A stretch of DNA of 64,000 nt from Comamonas testosteroni (GCF_030505195.1 NZ_CP129672.1:2390501-2454500); one strand, 5' to 3'; shown: positions 31,056 to 40,860, counted from the stretch's first letter. Numbers and translations are program-made. Notes: generated by a model not told the origin, from the sequence alone.

Positions 31056-31724
31056 ATGTCTCGTTTCCTTACTGCTGTCGTGCCTGCAACGCTGTTGCTT
31101 GGCGCTTGCGCTGTGACCTTTGCACAGTCGAGCCCATCTGGTCCGGAGAAAACCACCATGAACTCATCCCAAAGAACCATCTCCCAGTTCGTGCCTGACA
31201 CTCATGCTCAAGTCCGTCAGCGAAATGTGACAGTCGATGAGGAAAAGGCCGTTCTGACGCGCTATGAACGCCGCGATGCTCGCAACTCCGGCCTAGAGGG
31301 CGAGCACTTCAGCACGGTCGTGGCCGCGGACGGCACGCTCAAGGGTTTTGCCAACATGACCCTGGATTTAGTGGGCAAGCCCCTGCCGTCGAGCGAACGC
31401 AGCGAGCAGGTCGCCCGTGACTTTCTGCGCGAGACTGCACCCGATCTGATCCCGCGCATGAAGATTAGTTGGATCAAGCCACACGACGAGCCCATCCGTA
31501 TCGTGCGCAATGGCCGTGGCGAAACAGTGACACTCACCGGCATGAAAATGAAGGCGCGTAACCAAGCTGACGGCCGCTGGTTCTGGGTCATCGTCGGAGC
31601 CGATGAAAAGCCCATGGTATTCGAGCGTGACATTGTGTGGATCACGTTCCCCGGCCATCGCAAAACTGAGAAATGGCTGCACGACGGTTGGTTAAAGGAA
31701 CAGACAGCCAGCAATCCGACCTAA
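31056..31724 (+). CDS. Exported protein, possibly lipoprotein, unknown function
   Basis: A 222-residue product from ATG 31056 with GAGGAG upstream. It starts with a signal sequence containing LLLGACA (possible lipobox, Cys near residue 17), and an alternative type I cleavage after TFA. The mature part has mixed alpha/beta character with no cysteine pattern, including VARDFLRETAPDL and WFWVIVGADEKPMVFERDIVW, which reminds me of PepSY-like domains, but I do not recognise a family. It follows the RidA-like gene by 34 bases and probably shares its transcript. Confidence 0.6.
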   Translation: MSRFLTAVVPATLLLGACAVTFAQSSPSGPEKTTMNSSQRTISQFVPDTHAQVRQRNVTVDEEKAVLTRYERRDARNSGLEGEHFSTVVAADGTLKGFANMTLDLVGKPLPSSERSEQVARDFLRETAPDLIPRMKISWIKPHDEPIRIVRNGRGETVTLTGMKMKARNQADGRWFWVIVGADEKPMVFERDIVWITFPGHRKTEKWLHDGWLKEQTASNPT

Positions 31725-31800
31725 AAAGTGCGAGCCGACCCGCATTCTGCGGGGGGCTCAGCCACAATTCTTTGCGAACGAGCTGCCTTGTGCCATGAAG

Positions 31801-31824
31801 GCCAGAAGCATGAATGCTTCTGGC
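31801..31824 (+). terminator. Hairpin between converging lipoprotein and GST genes
   Basis: GCCAGAAGCAT (31801-31811) and ATGCTTCTGGC (31814-31824) are perfect inverted repeats. Only a weak T stretch follows (TGGTTT), so termination efficiency is uncertain. Confidence 0.5.
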
Positions 31825-31866
31825 TGGTTTCTGAAGGCGTGGCGTTCGCGGCTCACAGGACCTTTT

Positions 31867-32484
31867 TTACTTCAGCCTCTGCACCGCAGCCCTGGCCTTC
31901 ACGCGCTCGAAATGGGCTGCCACGCGCGGGAACTCGGCGATGTCCACGCCGTCGCCCTTGAGCCAGCCCGCCACGGTGTAGAGATAGCCGTCGGCCACGG
32001 TGAACTGCTCGCCCATGACCCAGGTCTTGTCACCCAGGTAGTGCTGCTCGATCACGGCAAAGCATTCGCGCATGTTCTGCGGCACCTTGGCGCGCATGGC
32101 GGCCTGGGCGGCCTCGTCGTCGGCCCAGCGCGAGGCGCGCGGACGGTGGGCGTGGGCGATGTGCGCGGTCGATGCCAGATAGGCATTGAACTCCTGCATC
32201 TGCGCCAGCGCGAAGGGATCATGGAGCGGCGCCAGTCTTGCCTGCGGATGGGTCTGCGCCACATACAGCAGCAGCGCGGGAGTCTCGGTCAGCACGCCGC
32301 GTTCCGTGGCCAGCGCGGGCACCCTGCCCTTGGGATTGATGCTCAGGTATTCGGGGCTGCGCTGCTCGTTGTCGGCAAAGCTCAGCGTCTTGAGCGTGAA
32401 CTGGGCATCGGCCTCATAAAGCGCAATCAGTACGGCCTGCGCGCAGGTGCCAGCTGCGTAGTAAAGCGTGGGTTGGCTTGCCAA
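31867..32484 (-). CDS. Glutathione S-transferase family protein
   Basis: A 205-residue soluble protein with the two-domain GST layout: N-terminal thioredoxin-like domain (TLYYAAGTCAQAVLIALYEA, then INPKGRVPAL and the glutathione-binding ETPALLLYV) and a helical domain with FTVADGYLYTVAGWL. The beta-class Cys10-like position is present in AAGTCAQ. Relatives conjugate or reduce electrophiles with glutathione. It is a single gene, facing the upstream lipoprotein gene. Confidence 0.85.
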   Translation of the reverse strand: MASQPTLYYAAGTCAQAVLIALYEADAQFTLKTLSFADNEQRSPEYLSINPKGRVPALATERGVLTETPALLLYVAQTHPQARLAPLHDPFALAQMQEFNAYLASTAHIAHAHRPRASRWADDEAAQAAMRAKVPQNMRECFAVIEQHYLGDKTWVMGEQFTVADGYLYTVAGWLKGDGVDIAEFPRVAAHFERVKARAAVQRLK

Positions 32485-32640
32485 AATCGTTCTCCCGTGG
32501 ATGGTGGTATGCCCGTGCAGTTTAGGCTGCTGCGCAGCCGGCTCAATCCCATGAACCGGGTCTGCTCATAGCAATGGTGCAAGGCAGACATCGACATCTC
32601 ATGGCAGCATCGCGCTTCTGCCAGAAGTGCCCCACCCGAA

Positions 32641-33048
32641 ATGAAATCCTCCATCCGCATTGTTGACGTCGACCGCCTGGAAACCTGGAGCAAATACAAG
32701 GCCGGCATGTGTGAAAGCTGCGCGGCCAATTGCTGCACCATGCCGCTGGAGGTACGCCTGCCGGATCTGGTGCGCCTGGAGCTGGTGGACCCGTTCGAGG
32801 TCGAGAACATCGAGCCCAAGCTGATCGCCAAGCGGCTGCTGAAGATGCGCCTGATCGACCACTTCAACCCCAAGCACGAGATCTTCACCATGGCCCGCCG
32901 GGCGGGTGGAGACTGCAATTTTCTGGACAAGAACACGCGCCGTTGCACGGTCTATGAAAAGCGCCCGGAAACCTGCAGATTGCATCCCAAGAAGGGGCCC
33001 AAACCGGGCTTCTGTGCCTACGGCAACAAGGCGCTTTCGCAGATCTGA
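32641..33048 (+). CDS. YkgJ-type cysteine cluster protein
   Basis: A 135-residue protein with eight cysteines in the pattern of the YkgJ/CxxCxxCC family: CESCAANCC at about residues 24-32, then GGDCNFLDKNTRRCTVYEKRPETCRLHP and a late FCAYG. The family is thought to bind zinc or an iron-sulfur cluster; function is unknown. It converges on the sensor kinase gene with only 18 bases between them. Confidence 0.8.
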   Translation: MKSSIRIVDVDRLETWSKYKAGMCESCAANCCTMPLEVRLPDLVRLELVDPFEVENIEPKLIAKRLLKMRLIDHFNPKHEIFTMARRAGGDCNFLDKNTRRCTVYEKRPETCRLHPKKGPKPGFCAYGNKALSQI

Positions 33049-33066
33049 AAGCTTCTGGGCAGCGCT

Positions 33067-34464
33067 TCAGACATCGGCCACGGCAGGCAGCCAGATACGC
33101 GCCACCAGGCCTGGATTGGCGTTATGAAAACTGAGCTTTCCGCCATGCAGCTGGACAATGGCCAGCACGCTGGCAAGGCCCAGTCCGTAGCCTGGGCGAT
33201 CCGATTCTGCGCGATAGAAACGGGTGGTCATCTTCTCCAGACTCTGAGGATCTGCGCCCGGTCCCTGGTCCTGCACGGTGATCTCCACCCCCCATGCTCC
33301 ATCGCTGCCCTGCTCCTGCGCTGGGGCCGCACGCAGCAGCACGTCAGCGCCATGAATATCGTCAGATGATGCTCCGTATTTGATAGCATTATCGACAAGA
33401 TTGGAGACGGCGCTGGCCAGCAGGTCGCCATCGCCCAGGGCCTGCACACCTTGCTGCACATCCAGCCTGAGAATACCGCCGGCGTCTTCCACCAGCGGCT
33501 CGTAGAAGTCCACCACATCAACCAGCAAGGCCTGCAGGTCAACCGGCGCAAAGCTCTTGCGACTGGCTCCGCTTTCCACTTCGGCAATCTGCAAAAGCTT
33601 CTCGAACACCACACCGAGTTCAGCGACTTCTTCGGCCACCAGCGCCAGCGTGGCGGACTGCATTTCGGGGCTGGCCTGCTGTGCGTTGCGCAGGCGCAGC
33701 AATATGCGCGTCAGCGGCGTTCTGAGGTTGTGCGCAATGCTGTTGGAGACATGGCGTATGCCTTCCATCAACTGCTCAAGCCGGTCGAGCATGGTGTTGA
33801 TATCACGGTTGAGCAGCGTGAATTCATCACCGCGCTGATCGACCGGAATGCGCTGGCGCAAATCGCCCGCCGCAACGCGCGACATGGTGTTGCGAATGGC
33901 GGCCGCGCGCTCATCCACCACACGCCTGAAGACCATGGCACCTATCAGGGCCATGATGCAGGCCGCGACGGCCGCCAGCAAGCTGGCCTGACCGAACAGC
34001 TCCTCCATGTCGCGCTGCAACTGCATGTCGCTGCCTACGGCCAGCAGATTGCCATTGGGCATTTCGACCACGGCAACCCGGCCCACCATCAGCCGCCCGT
34101 TGCGCTTCACGGTCAGCTCGCGCACGCCCATGATGCTGAGCTTGCGCGGAGGGTAGACCTCGGCATTGCTGACAATGGTCTCGCCTTGCGGGTTCATGAG
34201 AATGAGGATTTCCGTGTCGGTATTCACACCGTCACGAATGGTCTGCAGTATCTCGCTTTCCAGCGCTCCGGGGCCGTATTTGGCCGAGTGCTCGGTCAGT
34301 CTGCGCACATGGTTTTCAGCCTGCTTGTCGAGCCTCACCCGCACCACGCCGACGGTCTGGACATAGAAGACGGCCAGCACAATCGCCATGGTCAGAACCA
34401 GGAGGCCGCCATAGCTCAGCGCCAGTCTGAAGGCCAGCGAACTCCAGGGTCTGGAGCGCAGCAT
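33067..34464 (-). CDS. Sensor histidine kinase of metal efflux system
   Basis: A 465-residue inner-membrane kinase. Two membrane segments (about residues 11-32 and 160-185) flank a periplasmic sensor domain, and a HAMP linker follows. The dimerisation box SIAHNLRTPLTRIL carries the phospho-accepting His; NLVDNAIKYG is the N box and GYGLGLASV the ATP lid. The start overlaps the response regulator stop as TGATG. Position at the end of an HME-RND operon suggests that it senses a heavy metal, like CzcS or CusS. There is no clear metal-binding motif in the sensor part to show which metal. Confidence 0.88.
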   Translation of the reverse strand: MLRSRPWSSLAFRLALSYGGLLVLTMAIVLAVFYVQTVGVVRVRLDKQAENHVRRLTEHSAKYGPGALESEILQTIRDGVNTDTEILILMNPQGETIVSNAEVYPPRKLSIMGVRELTVKRNGRLMVGRVAVVEMPNGNLLAVGSDMQLQRDMEELFGQASLLAAVAACIMALIGAMVFRRVVDERAAAIRNTMSRVAAGDLRQRIPVDQRGDEFTLLNRDINTMLDRLEQLMEGIRHVSNSIAHNLRTPLTRILLRLRNAQQASPEMQSATLALVAEEVAELGVVFEKLLQIAEVESGASRKSFAPVDLQALLVDVVDFYEPLVEDAGGILRLDVQQGVQALGDGDLLASAVSNLVDNAIKYGASSDDIHGADVLLRAAPAQEQGSDGAWGVEITVQDQGPGADPQSLEKMTTRFYRAESDRPGYGLGLASVLAIVQLHGGKLSFHNANPGLVARIWLPAVADV

Positions 34465-35168
34465 CAGACCACCTCGGGCAGGTCTTGCGGCTGGTCCGAA
34501 AGGCTGTAGCCCACACCGCGCACGGTATGGATGAGAGGCGTGGCAAAGCCTTTGTCCACCTTGCTGCGCAGGCGGCTGATGTGCACGTCGATCACATTGG
34601 TCTGCGGATCGAAGCGGTAATCCCAGACCGACTCCAGCAGCATGGTGCGCGTGACGATCTGGTGCGCGTGCTGCATGAGAAACGCCAGCAGGCGGAACTC
34701 GCGCGGCTGCAGCGAAAGCGGCTGGCCGGCGCGCTCGGCACTGCGCGAAATCAGGTTGACGCGCAGATCGGCCACCTGCATCTCGCGCGTGGGAGCCGGG
34801 ATCTGGGCGCGGCGCACCAAGGCTTCGAGCCTTGCCGACAGCTCGGAAAATGCAAAGGGCTTGGTCAGATAGTCATCGCAGCCGGCCTTGAGCCCGCGCA
34901 CTCTCTCATCCGTGGCAGACAAGGCGCTGAGCACCAGCACCGGCGTCTGCTTGCCCATGGAGCGCAGTGTCTGCAGAATCTGCAGCCCGTCAAAGCCATT
35001 GGGCAACATGCGGTCGAGGATGATGACATCCCAGTTCTCGCCAACGGCCTGTGCAATGCCTTGCACGCCGTCACCGCAGACGCTGACATGCGCGCCTTGC
35101 TGGCGCAACCCTTCAGCGATGTAACGCGCGTTGAGCGCATCGTCTTCGATGATGAGGTAGCGGTACAT
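34464..35168 (-). CDS. OmpR-type response regulator of metal efflux system
   Basis: A 234-residue regulator: receiver domain with acidic pair (YLIIEDD) and phospho-accepting Asp in VIILDRMLPNGFDG, then a winged-helix output domain (LQPREFRLLAFLMQH and IDVHISRLRSKVD). ATG 35168 was chosen over an in-frame start at 35294 since relatives begin MYRYLIIEDD. It is directly followed by the kinase gene and preceded by the outer membrane component with a 122-base gap, so it may also have its own promoter. Confidence 0.9.
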   Translation of the reverse strand: MYRYLIIEDDALNARYIAEGLRQQGAHVSVCGDGVQGIAQAVGENWDVIILDRMLPNGFDGLQILQTLRSMGKQTPVLVLSALSATDERVRGLKAGCDDYLTKPFAFSELSARLEALVRRAQIPAPTREMQVADLRVNLISRSAERAGQPLSLQPREFRLLAFLMQHAHQIVTRTMLLESVWDYRFDPQTNVIDVHISRLRSKVDKGFATPLIHTVRGVGYSLSDQPQDLPEVV

Positions 35169-35290
35169 GCTGAGTCTGTCTCTGGCCGTTGGTGGACAGA
35201 CACTATAAGCCGTTGCCTCCACCTTCGCAGCCGGAGATGCAGCGGCATCAGGAGGTGGTACAGGGGTTTGTGCCATCTCCCTCGCCTCGC

Positions 35291-36589
35291 TCAAGGCTGC
35301 ACCTGTGGCAGATCACCGCTGGCCTGACGCACTTCCCACTCGGCATCCAGCATGTCCTTGACCAGCTCCAGGTGCTCCAGCCTGTGCTCGGTAATCGAGC
35401 CCAGCGCATCGATCAGCTCCAGAATCGTGCCCTTGCCCAGTTTGTACGCGTCTTGTGCCATCTGGTGCAGCGGTGCAATCTGCGCCAGCCCTTCCTTCTC
35501 GTAGTCGCGCACGGCCGTTCGGCGCAGCGACAGCTGCTGCAGGGCACGCTGCAATTCGGACTGAGCGGCAAGCACGACCGCATCACGGCGCAGCTCGGCC
35601 TGATCGGCCTCCACCTTGGCGCGCTCGATAGGGCCCTGGCGACGGTCGAAAAGCGGAATCTCCACGCTCACGCCCACCTGGTTGAAGCTGCCATCCACGC
35701 TGTTGCGGATGCGGGCCAGACCAAAGGATGGCGTGGGCAATGCTTCACGCTGCTCCAGCTTGATTTTCTGGCGCGACCTGTCGAGCTCGGCCTGCGCGGC
35801 ACGCAGGCTCGGCAGCTGGGTCTGCGCCTGGTTCCACAGCTGCTCGTAGCTGGCTGCCTTGCGAATGTCAGTGGCCTGCAGGCTGCCTTCCACACGCACC
35901 TGCCATTGCGGCAAGGCCGCAATGCTGGCCACGCGCGATGCGGCATCCCGCAAGGCGGCCTGAGCCTTGCTGACCTGCATGCTCATCTGGGCCTGTTGCA
36001 GGTTAAGGCGGGCGCCGTCGTAGCGGCTGCGCGTGCCTGCTTCGATCTGGCCCTTGACGATGTTGCCAGCCTTCTCCAGCTCATCACGGGCAGCCAACCA
36101 CACCTGATAGCGCTGCTGTGCCACCAGCAGCTCGTTGAAGGCATGGGCTGCATCGCTCATGGTGACGGCGACTGCAACATCGGCATTGGCCGTGGCGGCC
36201 TTCTCGCCCAGCCTGGCGTTCTCGATGCGCATGCCACGCTGGCCGAAGATGGGGATGGCCTGCTCCACACCCCATTCCTTTTCTCCGCGCTTGCTGGAGT
36301 AGTGCATGGCGGGATTGGGTATGGTGGCAGCCGTTTTGCTGTCTGCCTTTGCCAGATCCAGCTGCATGCGATCAGCCGCCAGATTGGGCTGGTTCTGCAC
36401 GACGATGCGCAGATATTCCTGCAGGGTCACAGGCTGTGCAGGGGCCGCCATACGGCCTGCTGCAGCATTGCTCTGTACGGCTGCATCCATAGTTTCGGCA
36501 GCATGGCCTATGCCGCTGAAAGCAGCGCAGCACATCGCAGCGGCCATGGCCAGGGAGTGCCACTTATTCATCTTGAGCGCTTTCATCAC
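35291..36589 (-). CDS. Outer membrane factor of HME-RND efflux (CzcC-like)
   Basis: A 432-residue TolC-family protein with a signal peptide (LAMAAAMCCAAFSGIGHA). Two outer membrane factor repeats are visible with VGVSVEIPLFDRRQG and IPNPAMHYSSKRGEKEWGVEQAIPIFGQRG, which is the CzcC-like pattern. It should form the channel that takes metal ions out through the outer membrane. It overlaps the RND gene by 26 bases, so the two are translated from one message. Confidence 0.87.
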   Translation of the reverse strand: MMKALKMNKWHSLAMAAAMCCAAFSGIGHAAETMDAAVQSNAAAGRMAAPAQPVTLQEYLRIVVQNQPNLAADRMQLDLAKADSKTAATIPNPAMHYSSKRGEKEWGVEQAIPIFGQRGMRIENARLGEKAATANADVAVAVTMSDAAHAFNELLVAQQRYQVWLAARDELEKAGNIVKGQIEAGTRSRYDGARLNLQQAQMSMQVSKAQAALRDAASRVASIAALPQWQVRVEGSLQATDIRKAASYEQLWNQAQTQLPSLRAAQAELDRSRQKIKLEQREALPTPSFGLARIRNSVDGSFNQVGVSVEIPLFDRRQGPIERAKVEADQAELRRDAVVLAAQSELQRALQQLSLRRTAVRDYEKEGLAQIAPLHQMAQDAYKLGKGTILELIDALGSITEHRLEHLELVKDMLDAEWEVRQASGDLPQVQP

Positions 36590-39500
36590 GTTCTTCCTGC
36601 GTCAACATGTTCTTGGGGCCCAGCAAGGCATACAGCACGGGCAGCAGCACCAGTGCCACCAGTGGCAGCACCACCATGCCGCCGACGATGACCGAGGCAA
36701 AGGGGCGCTGGGTTTCGCTACCCACGCCGGTAGACAGAGCCATGGGCAGCAGGCCCAGCAGCGCCAGCAACGCCACCAAAATGATGGAGCGCATGCGCTC
36801 GGCTGTACCTTCGATCAGCGCCTGCATCAAGGGCATGCCCTGACGGCGCAAATCCTCGACCGCAGAGACCACCAGCAAGCCCGCCAGGGCCACCTGCCCC
36901 AGCAAGGCGATAAAGCCGATAGCCGCGCTGATGGACAGCTCGATGTGTGCCAGATGCAAAGCTGCGATGCCGCCCACCATGGCGAACGGCGCACACAGCA
37001 AGATGATGCCGGCGCTGCGGGCCTGGCCCAGCGCGCCAAACAGCAGGGCGTAGACGATGACCAGAGACAGCGGCACCACCACCTTCAGGCGTGCAGCCGC
37101 ACGCTGCTGGTTCTCCCACTCGCCGCCCCAGACGGCCTGGTAGCCCTCAGGCAGTTTCACGTTCTGCTTGAAGGTGGCCAGCGTGTCCTTCACCACCGAG
37201 CCGATGTCGCGGCCTTCCACGTTGAATTTGAGCGCCATGTAGCGCGCATTGCCTTCGCGGAAGATGGAGGAGTTGCCGACCTTCATGCTGACCGTACCGA
37301 CCGAGCCCAGAGGGACCGAGCCACCATCGGGCAGCGGTATGGCGATGTTGCGAATGCGCTCCTCGTCCATGCGGTCCACATAGGGCAGGCGCACGCGCAC
37401 CGGCACGGGGAACTCGCCCTCCCACAAAGTGGTGGCCACATTGCCGGCCAGGGCCACTTCCAGCGTCTTTTGCGCATCCTCCATGGCAATGCCCTGGCGC
37501 GCCAGCGCCTGGCGGTCGAACTGCACATGCACCTGGGGTGCCGGGGCATCGCGGTACAGATCCAGATCGACCACGCCATTGATGTCCTTCACCAGCGATT
37601 TGGTCTGCTGAAGAATGCCGCGCAGGGTGGGAATATCGGGGCCGAACAGCTTGAGCACGACCTGGCCGCGCGCGCCTGAGGTGGACTCTTCCACGCTGTC
37701 GCGAATGGGCTGTGCAAAGTTGAAGGCCACGCCGGGAATCTCGCCCAGCGTCGCACGCATTTCCTCGATCAGCGCGGGCTTGGTCAGGCCCTTGCGCCAT
37801 TCGCCATGGGGCTTGAGGCGCACCAGCACCTTGGCCAGATTGAGCGTCTCGTTGTCGGTGCCCGATTCGGGGCGTCCCTGCTCCGTGGTGACGGTAATCA
37901 CCTCTGGGAACACCTTCAGACGCAGACGCACATCGCGCAGCACTTCCTGGCCTTTTTCCAGCGAGATGGAAGCCGGCATCTGCACCAGCACATAGGCATC
38001 GCCCTCATCGAGCTCGGGCAGGAACTCGGTGCCCAGCCATTTGACCGAAACCCCGGCCACCACCAGCACGCTCACAAACACGGCAATCACGGCCGTGCGA
38101 CGCTTGGCTGCGCCCAGCACCTTGGCGATCCAGTGCTGGTAGCCGTGGTGCGCGCGGTCGAAGATCTTGGGCTCTTCCACCATCACATGCTTGGGCTTGA
38201 GCATCAGGGCGCACAGCGCAGGCACCAGACCCATGGCGAACACCAGCGCACCCAGCAGGGCAAAGCTGTAGGTCATGGCCAGCGGGCGGAAGATGCGGCC
38301 TTCGATGCTCTGCAGCGAGAACACGGGAATCAGCGCCGCAATCACGATGGCCATGGCGAACAGCGTGGGCTTAGCCACGGCAACGGCCGAATCCACAATG
38401 ATGTGGCGCATGTCATTGGCCGTCTGCGGCTTGCGCTGGCGTGCATTGCGGATGATGTTCTCGGCCAGCACCACGGCACCGTCCACCATGATGCCGAAGT
38501 CGATGGCTCCCATGGAGATCAGGTTGGCGGGCATGCCCAGCCAGTGCAGGCCGATGAAGGCCACCAGCAGCGACAGCGGAATCACGGTGGCCACGATCAG
38601 CGAGCCACGCAGGCTGCGCAGGAACAGCCACAGCACGGCCACGATCAGCGTGGCCCCGAACAGCAGGTTGTGCTGCACGGTCTTGAGCGTATGGCCCACC
38701 AGATCGGAGCGGTCATAGTTGGTGACCATGTGCATGCCTTCAGGCAGGCCGCCACTGTTGAGCTCATCGACCTTGGCATGAATGTCATCGAGCACGATGG
38801 AGGGGTTGGCGCCGCGCTTGAGCAGCACAATGCCCTGCACCACATCGTTCTGCTCGTCCATGCCCACCGAGCCCTGACGCGGCGTATGCGACTGCGCGAC
38901 ACGCGCCACGTCACCGATGGTCACAGGAGCCTTGCCACGCATGGCAACGACCACATCCTGAATCTCCTGCGGATTGCGCAACAGGCCGATACCGCGAATG
39001 ATGAAGGACTGCTCGCCGCGGCGCATCAGGCCACCGCCAACGTTGCGGTTGGACTTGGACAGCGCATCGCTCACATCGTCCAGCGACAGGCCCAGGCTGT
39101 AGAGCTTCTCGGGGTCCACTTCAACGTGGAACTCCTTGACGAAACCGCCAATGCTCACCACGTCGGCCACGCCCTGCACCTGCTTGAGCACGCGCACCAC
39201 ATGCCATTCCTGCTCGGTGCGCAGCTGCGCCAGGGTGTGCCTGTCGCTTTGCAGGCGATAGTAGAAAATCTTGCCCAGCGGGGTGTAGTCGGGCGCCATC
39301 TCAGGCGTCATGCCGCTGGGCAGATCTGCCTGCGGCAGACGCTGCGAAACCTCGGCGCGCGCGGTGAAACTTTTCGCGTCGTCGTTGAAGACCAGGTTGA
39401 TCATGGAGAGACCGAAATAGCTCTCCGAGCGCAGCGATATCAGACCCGGCGTGCCGTTGAGCTCACGCTCCAGCGGCTGGGTGATCTGGCGCTCCACTTC

Positions 39501-39677
39501 CTCAGGAGCCAGGCCAGGTGCCTGGGTGATCACGCCGACCTGGACATTGGTCACGTCAGGATAGGCTTCGATGGCTGTCTGCAGATAGGCGTAGACGCCA
39601 TAGATGGCAATCGCCAGCGTGGCGCACAGCGCCAGCAGTCGGCGATGGACGACAAATGCAATAAATGAACGCAGCAT
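36564..39677 (-). CDS. czcA: HME-family RND metal efflux pump (CzcA-like)
   Basis: A 1037-residue inner membrane proton antiporter with the duplicated RND layout and 12 membrane segments. In the fourth segment the proton-relay motif is DFGIMVDGAVVLAE, so D..., D... and E are all there. This DFG-type motif belongs to pumps for divalent cations (Zn, Co, Cd, Ni; CzcA/CnrA group), whereas CusA-type pumps for Cu(I)/Ag(I) differ. The N-terminus RRLLALCATLAIAIYGVYAY and GLAPEEVERQITQPLE are also typical of the HME family. Lies between adaptor and channel genes in one operon. Metal specificity is inferred from the motif. Confidence 0.92.
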   Translation of the reverse strand: MLRSFIAFVVHRRLLALCATLAIAIYGVYAYLQTAIEAYPDVTNVQVGVITQAPGLAPEEVERQITQPLERELNGTPGLISLRSESYFGLSMINLVFNDDAKSFTARAEVSQRLPQADLPSGMTPEMAPDYTPLGKIFYYRLQSDRHTLAQLRTEQEWHVVRVLKQVQGVADVVSIGGFVKEFHVEVDPEKLYSLGLSLDDVSDALSKSNRNVGGGLMRRGEQSFIIRGIGLLRNPQEIQDVVVAMRGKAPVTIGDVARVAQSHTPRQGSVGMDEQNDVVQGIVLLKRGANPSIVLDDIHAKVDELNSGGLPEGMHMVTNYDRSDLVGHTLKTVQHNLLFGATLIVAVLWLFLRSLRGSLIVATVIPLSLLVAFIGLHWLGMPANLISMGAIDFGIMVDGAVVLAENIIRNARQRKPQTANDMRHIIVDSAVAVAKPTLFAMAIVIAALIPVFSLQSIEGRIFRPLAMTYSFALLGALVFAMGLVPALCALMLKPKHVMVEEPKIFDRAHHGYQHWIAKVLGAAKRRTAVIAVFVSVLVVAGVSVKWLGTEFLPELDEGDAYVLVQMPASISLEKGQEVLRDVRLRLKVFPEVITVTTEQGRPESGTDNETLNLAKVLVRLKPHGEWRKGLTKPALIEEMRATLGEIPGVAFNFAQPIRDSVEESTSGARGQVVLKLFGPDIPTLRGILQQTKSLVKDINGVVDLDLYRDAPAPQVHVQFDRQALARQGIAMEDAQKTLEVALAGNVATTLWEGEFPVPVRVRLPYVDRMDEERIRNIAIPLPDGGSVPLGSVGTVSMKVGNSSIFREGNARYMALKFNVEGRDIGSVVKDTLATFKQNVKLPEGYQAVWGGEWENQQRAAARLKVVVPLSLVIVYALLFGALGQARSAGIILLCAPFAMVGGIAALHLAHIELSISAAIGFIALLGQVALAGLLVVSAVEDLRRQGMPLMQALIEGTAERMRSIILVALLALLGLLPMALSTGVGSETQRPFASVIVGGMVVLPLVALVLLPVLYALLGPKNMLTQEERDESAQDE

Positions 39678-39696
39678 GGTTCAGACTCCTGCCGGG

Positions 39697-40860
39697 CTAC
39701 AGCAGCTGACTGGCCGCGCCGTCGAGCAGCAGACCACCACGCACCACGATCTTCTCACCGACCTTGAGGCCGCTGATCACCGGCACCATGCCGCGCGATG
39801 GACGCCCCAGCGTCACTACGCGCGCCTCGAACTGGTTGTTCTCATGCTGCACATAGACCACGCTGCGGCTCTCATCCTTGATGAGCACGGCAGTGACGGG
39901 AATCAGCATCTCCTGCAGATTCGACAACTGCACGCCCACCTTGGCCTGCATGCCGGGACGCAGCACCGGGTTCTGTTCGCTCAGCTCCACCACCACGGCA
40001 GCGCGGCGCGACTCCTTGTCCAGGGTGGCCCCCAGATGACGGACCGTGCCCTTGATCGGCTTGGGCAGCTGCGGTACCTCGACCTGTACGGAACTGCCCA
40101 GACGAATGCCGGGCAGATCGGACTCGAATACCTCTGCGACCACATTCATGGCCTGGGGGTCGCCAATCATGAACAGTGCCGCTCCCGGCTCGGCAGCAGT
40201 ACCCACCACGGCCTTGCGCTCGGCCACGATGCCGGCGCGCGGTGCGCGCAGCTCGATACGATCGCCGCCACCGGAGCCCAGCAGCGCTGCCGTGCCCTGT
40301 GCACGGCCAAGCTCCTGCGAGGTTTCACGCAGCTTGGCCTGCGCGGCACGCAGGTCGACCTCCACACCCACGCCCTTGTCCACCATGGTCTGCTGGCGCT
40401 GGGCCTCCACCACAGCCACGTCGTGTGCGGTCTTGGCCGCTGCCACGTCATAGCGGGTGCGCAGTGCATCGGGGCTGACCAGCGTCGCCAGCAAATCACC
40501 GGCCTTGACCATATCGCCCACATGCGCATTGACAGCCACGACGCGCGCCGATAACGGCACTGCGACCGAAGCCACACGATCCTCGACAAACGCCACATGC
40601 GCAGGAGCCCAGGCCATCTGAACCCCTTGCGGATCGGCCACGGGCGCGATCTCCAGCATCTTCACGGATTCTGGCTTGACCTGAATAAAGCCTTTGGGCA
40701 GTTGCGCAAGCGGCTTCTTCGCTTCCTCGGTGGCCTTGGAGGCATCACAGCCACCCAACAGACCCGCCACGGCAATGGCCGCAGCCACCACCGGCAGTCT
40801 TGCCCAAGTCCAGTTTGCTAAATGTGCCGCTCCCGGCAGTCCCACAAGGCTTTTGTTCAT
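39697..40860 (-). CDS. Membrane fusion lipoprotein of HME-RND efflux (CzcB-like)
   Basis: A 387-residue periplasmic adaptor. The signal has a lipobox LGGC (VAGLLGGCDAS), so it is probably lipid-anchored. Then come lipoyl halves (VVAVNAHVGDMVKAGDLL and IELRAPRAGIVAERKAV), an alpha-helical hairpin, and the barrel with MNVVAEVFESDLPGIRLGSSVQV. It lacks His- or Met-rich metal-binding extensions of CzcB or CusB. It is the first gene of the operon, 19 bases before the pump gene. Its promoter must lie in the 40861-41000 area, possibly a target of the operon's own response regulator. Confidence 0.9.
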   Translation of the reverse strand: MNKSLVGLPGAAHLANWTWARLPVVAAAIAVAGLLGGCDASKATEEAKKPLAQLPKGFIQVKPESVKMLEIAPVADPQGVQMAWAPAHVAFVEDRVASVAVPLSARVVAVNAHVGDMVKAGDLLATLVSPDALRTRYDVAAAKTAHDVAVVEAQRQQTMVDKGVGVEVDLRAAQAKLRETSQELGRAQGTAALLGSGGGDRIELRAPRAGIVAERKAVVGTAAEPGAALFMIGDPQAMNVVAEVFESDLPGIRLGSSVQVEVPQLPKPIKGTVRHLGATLDKESRRAAVVVELSEQNPVLRPGMQAKVGVQLSNLQEMLIPVTAVLIKDESRSVVYVQHENNQFEARVVTLGRPSRGMVPVISGLKVGEKIVVRGGLLLDGAASQLL

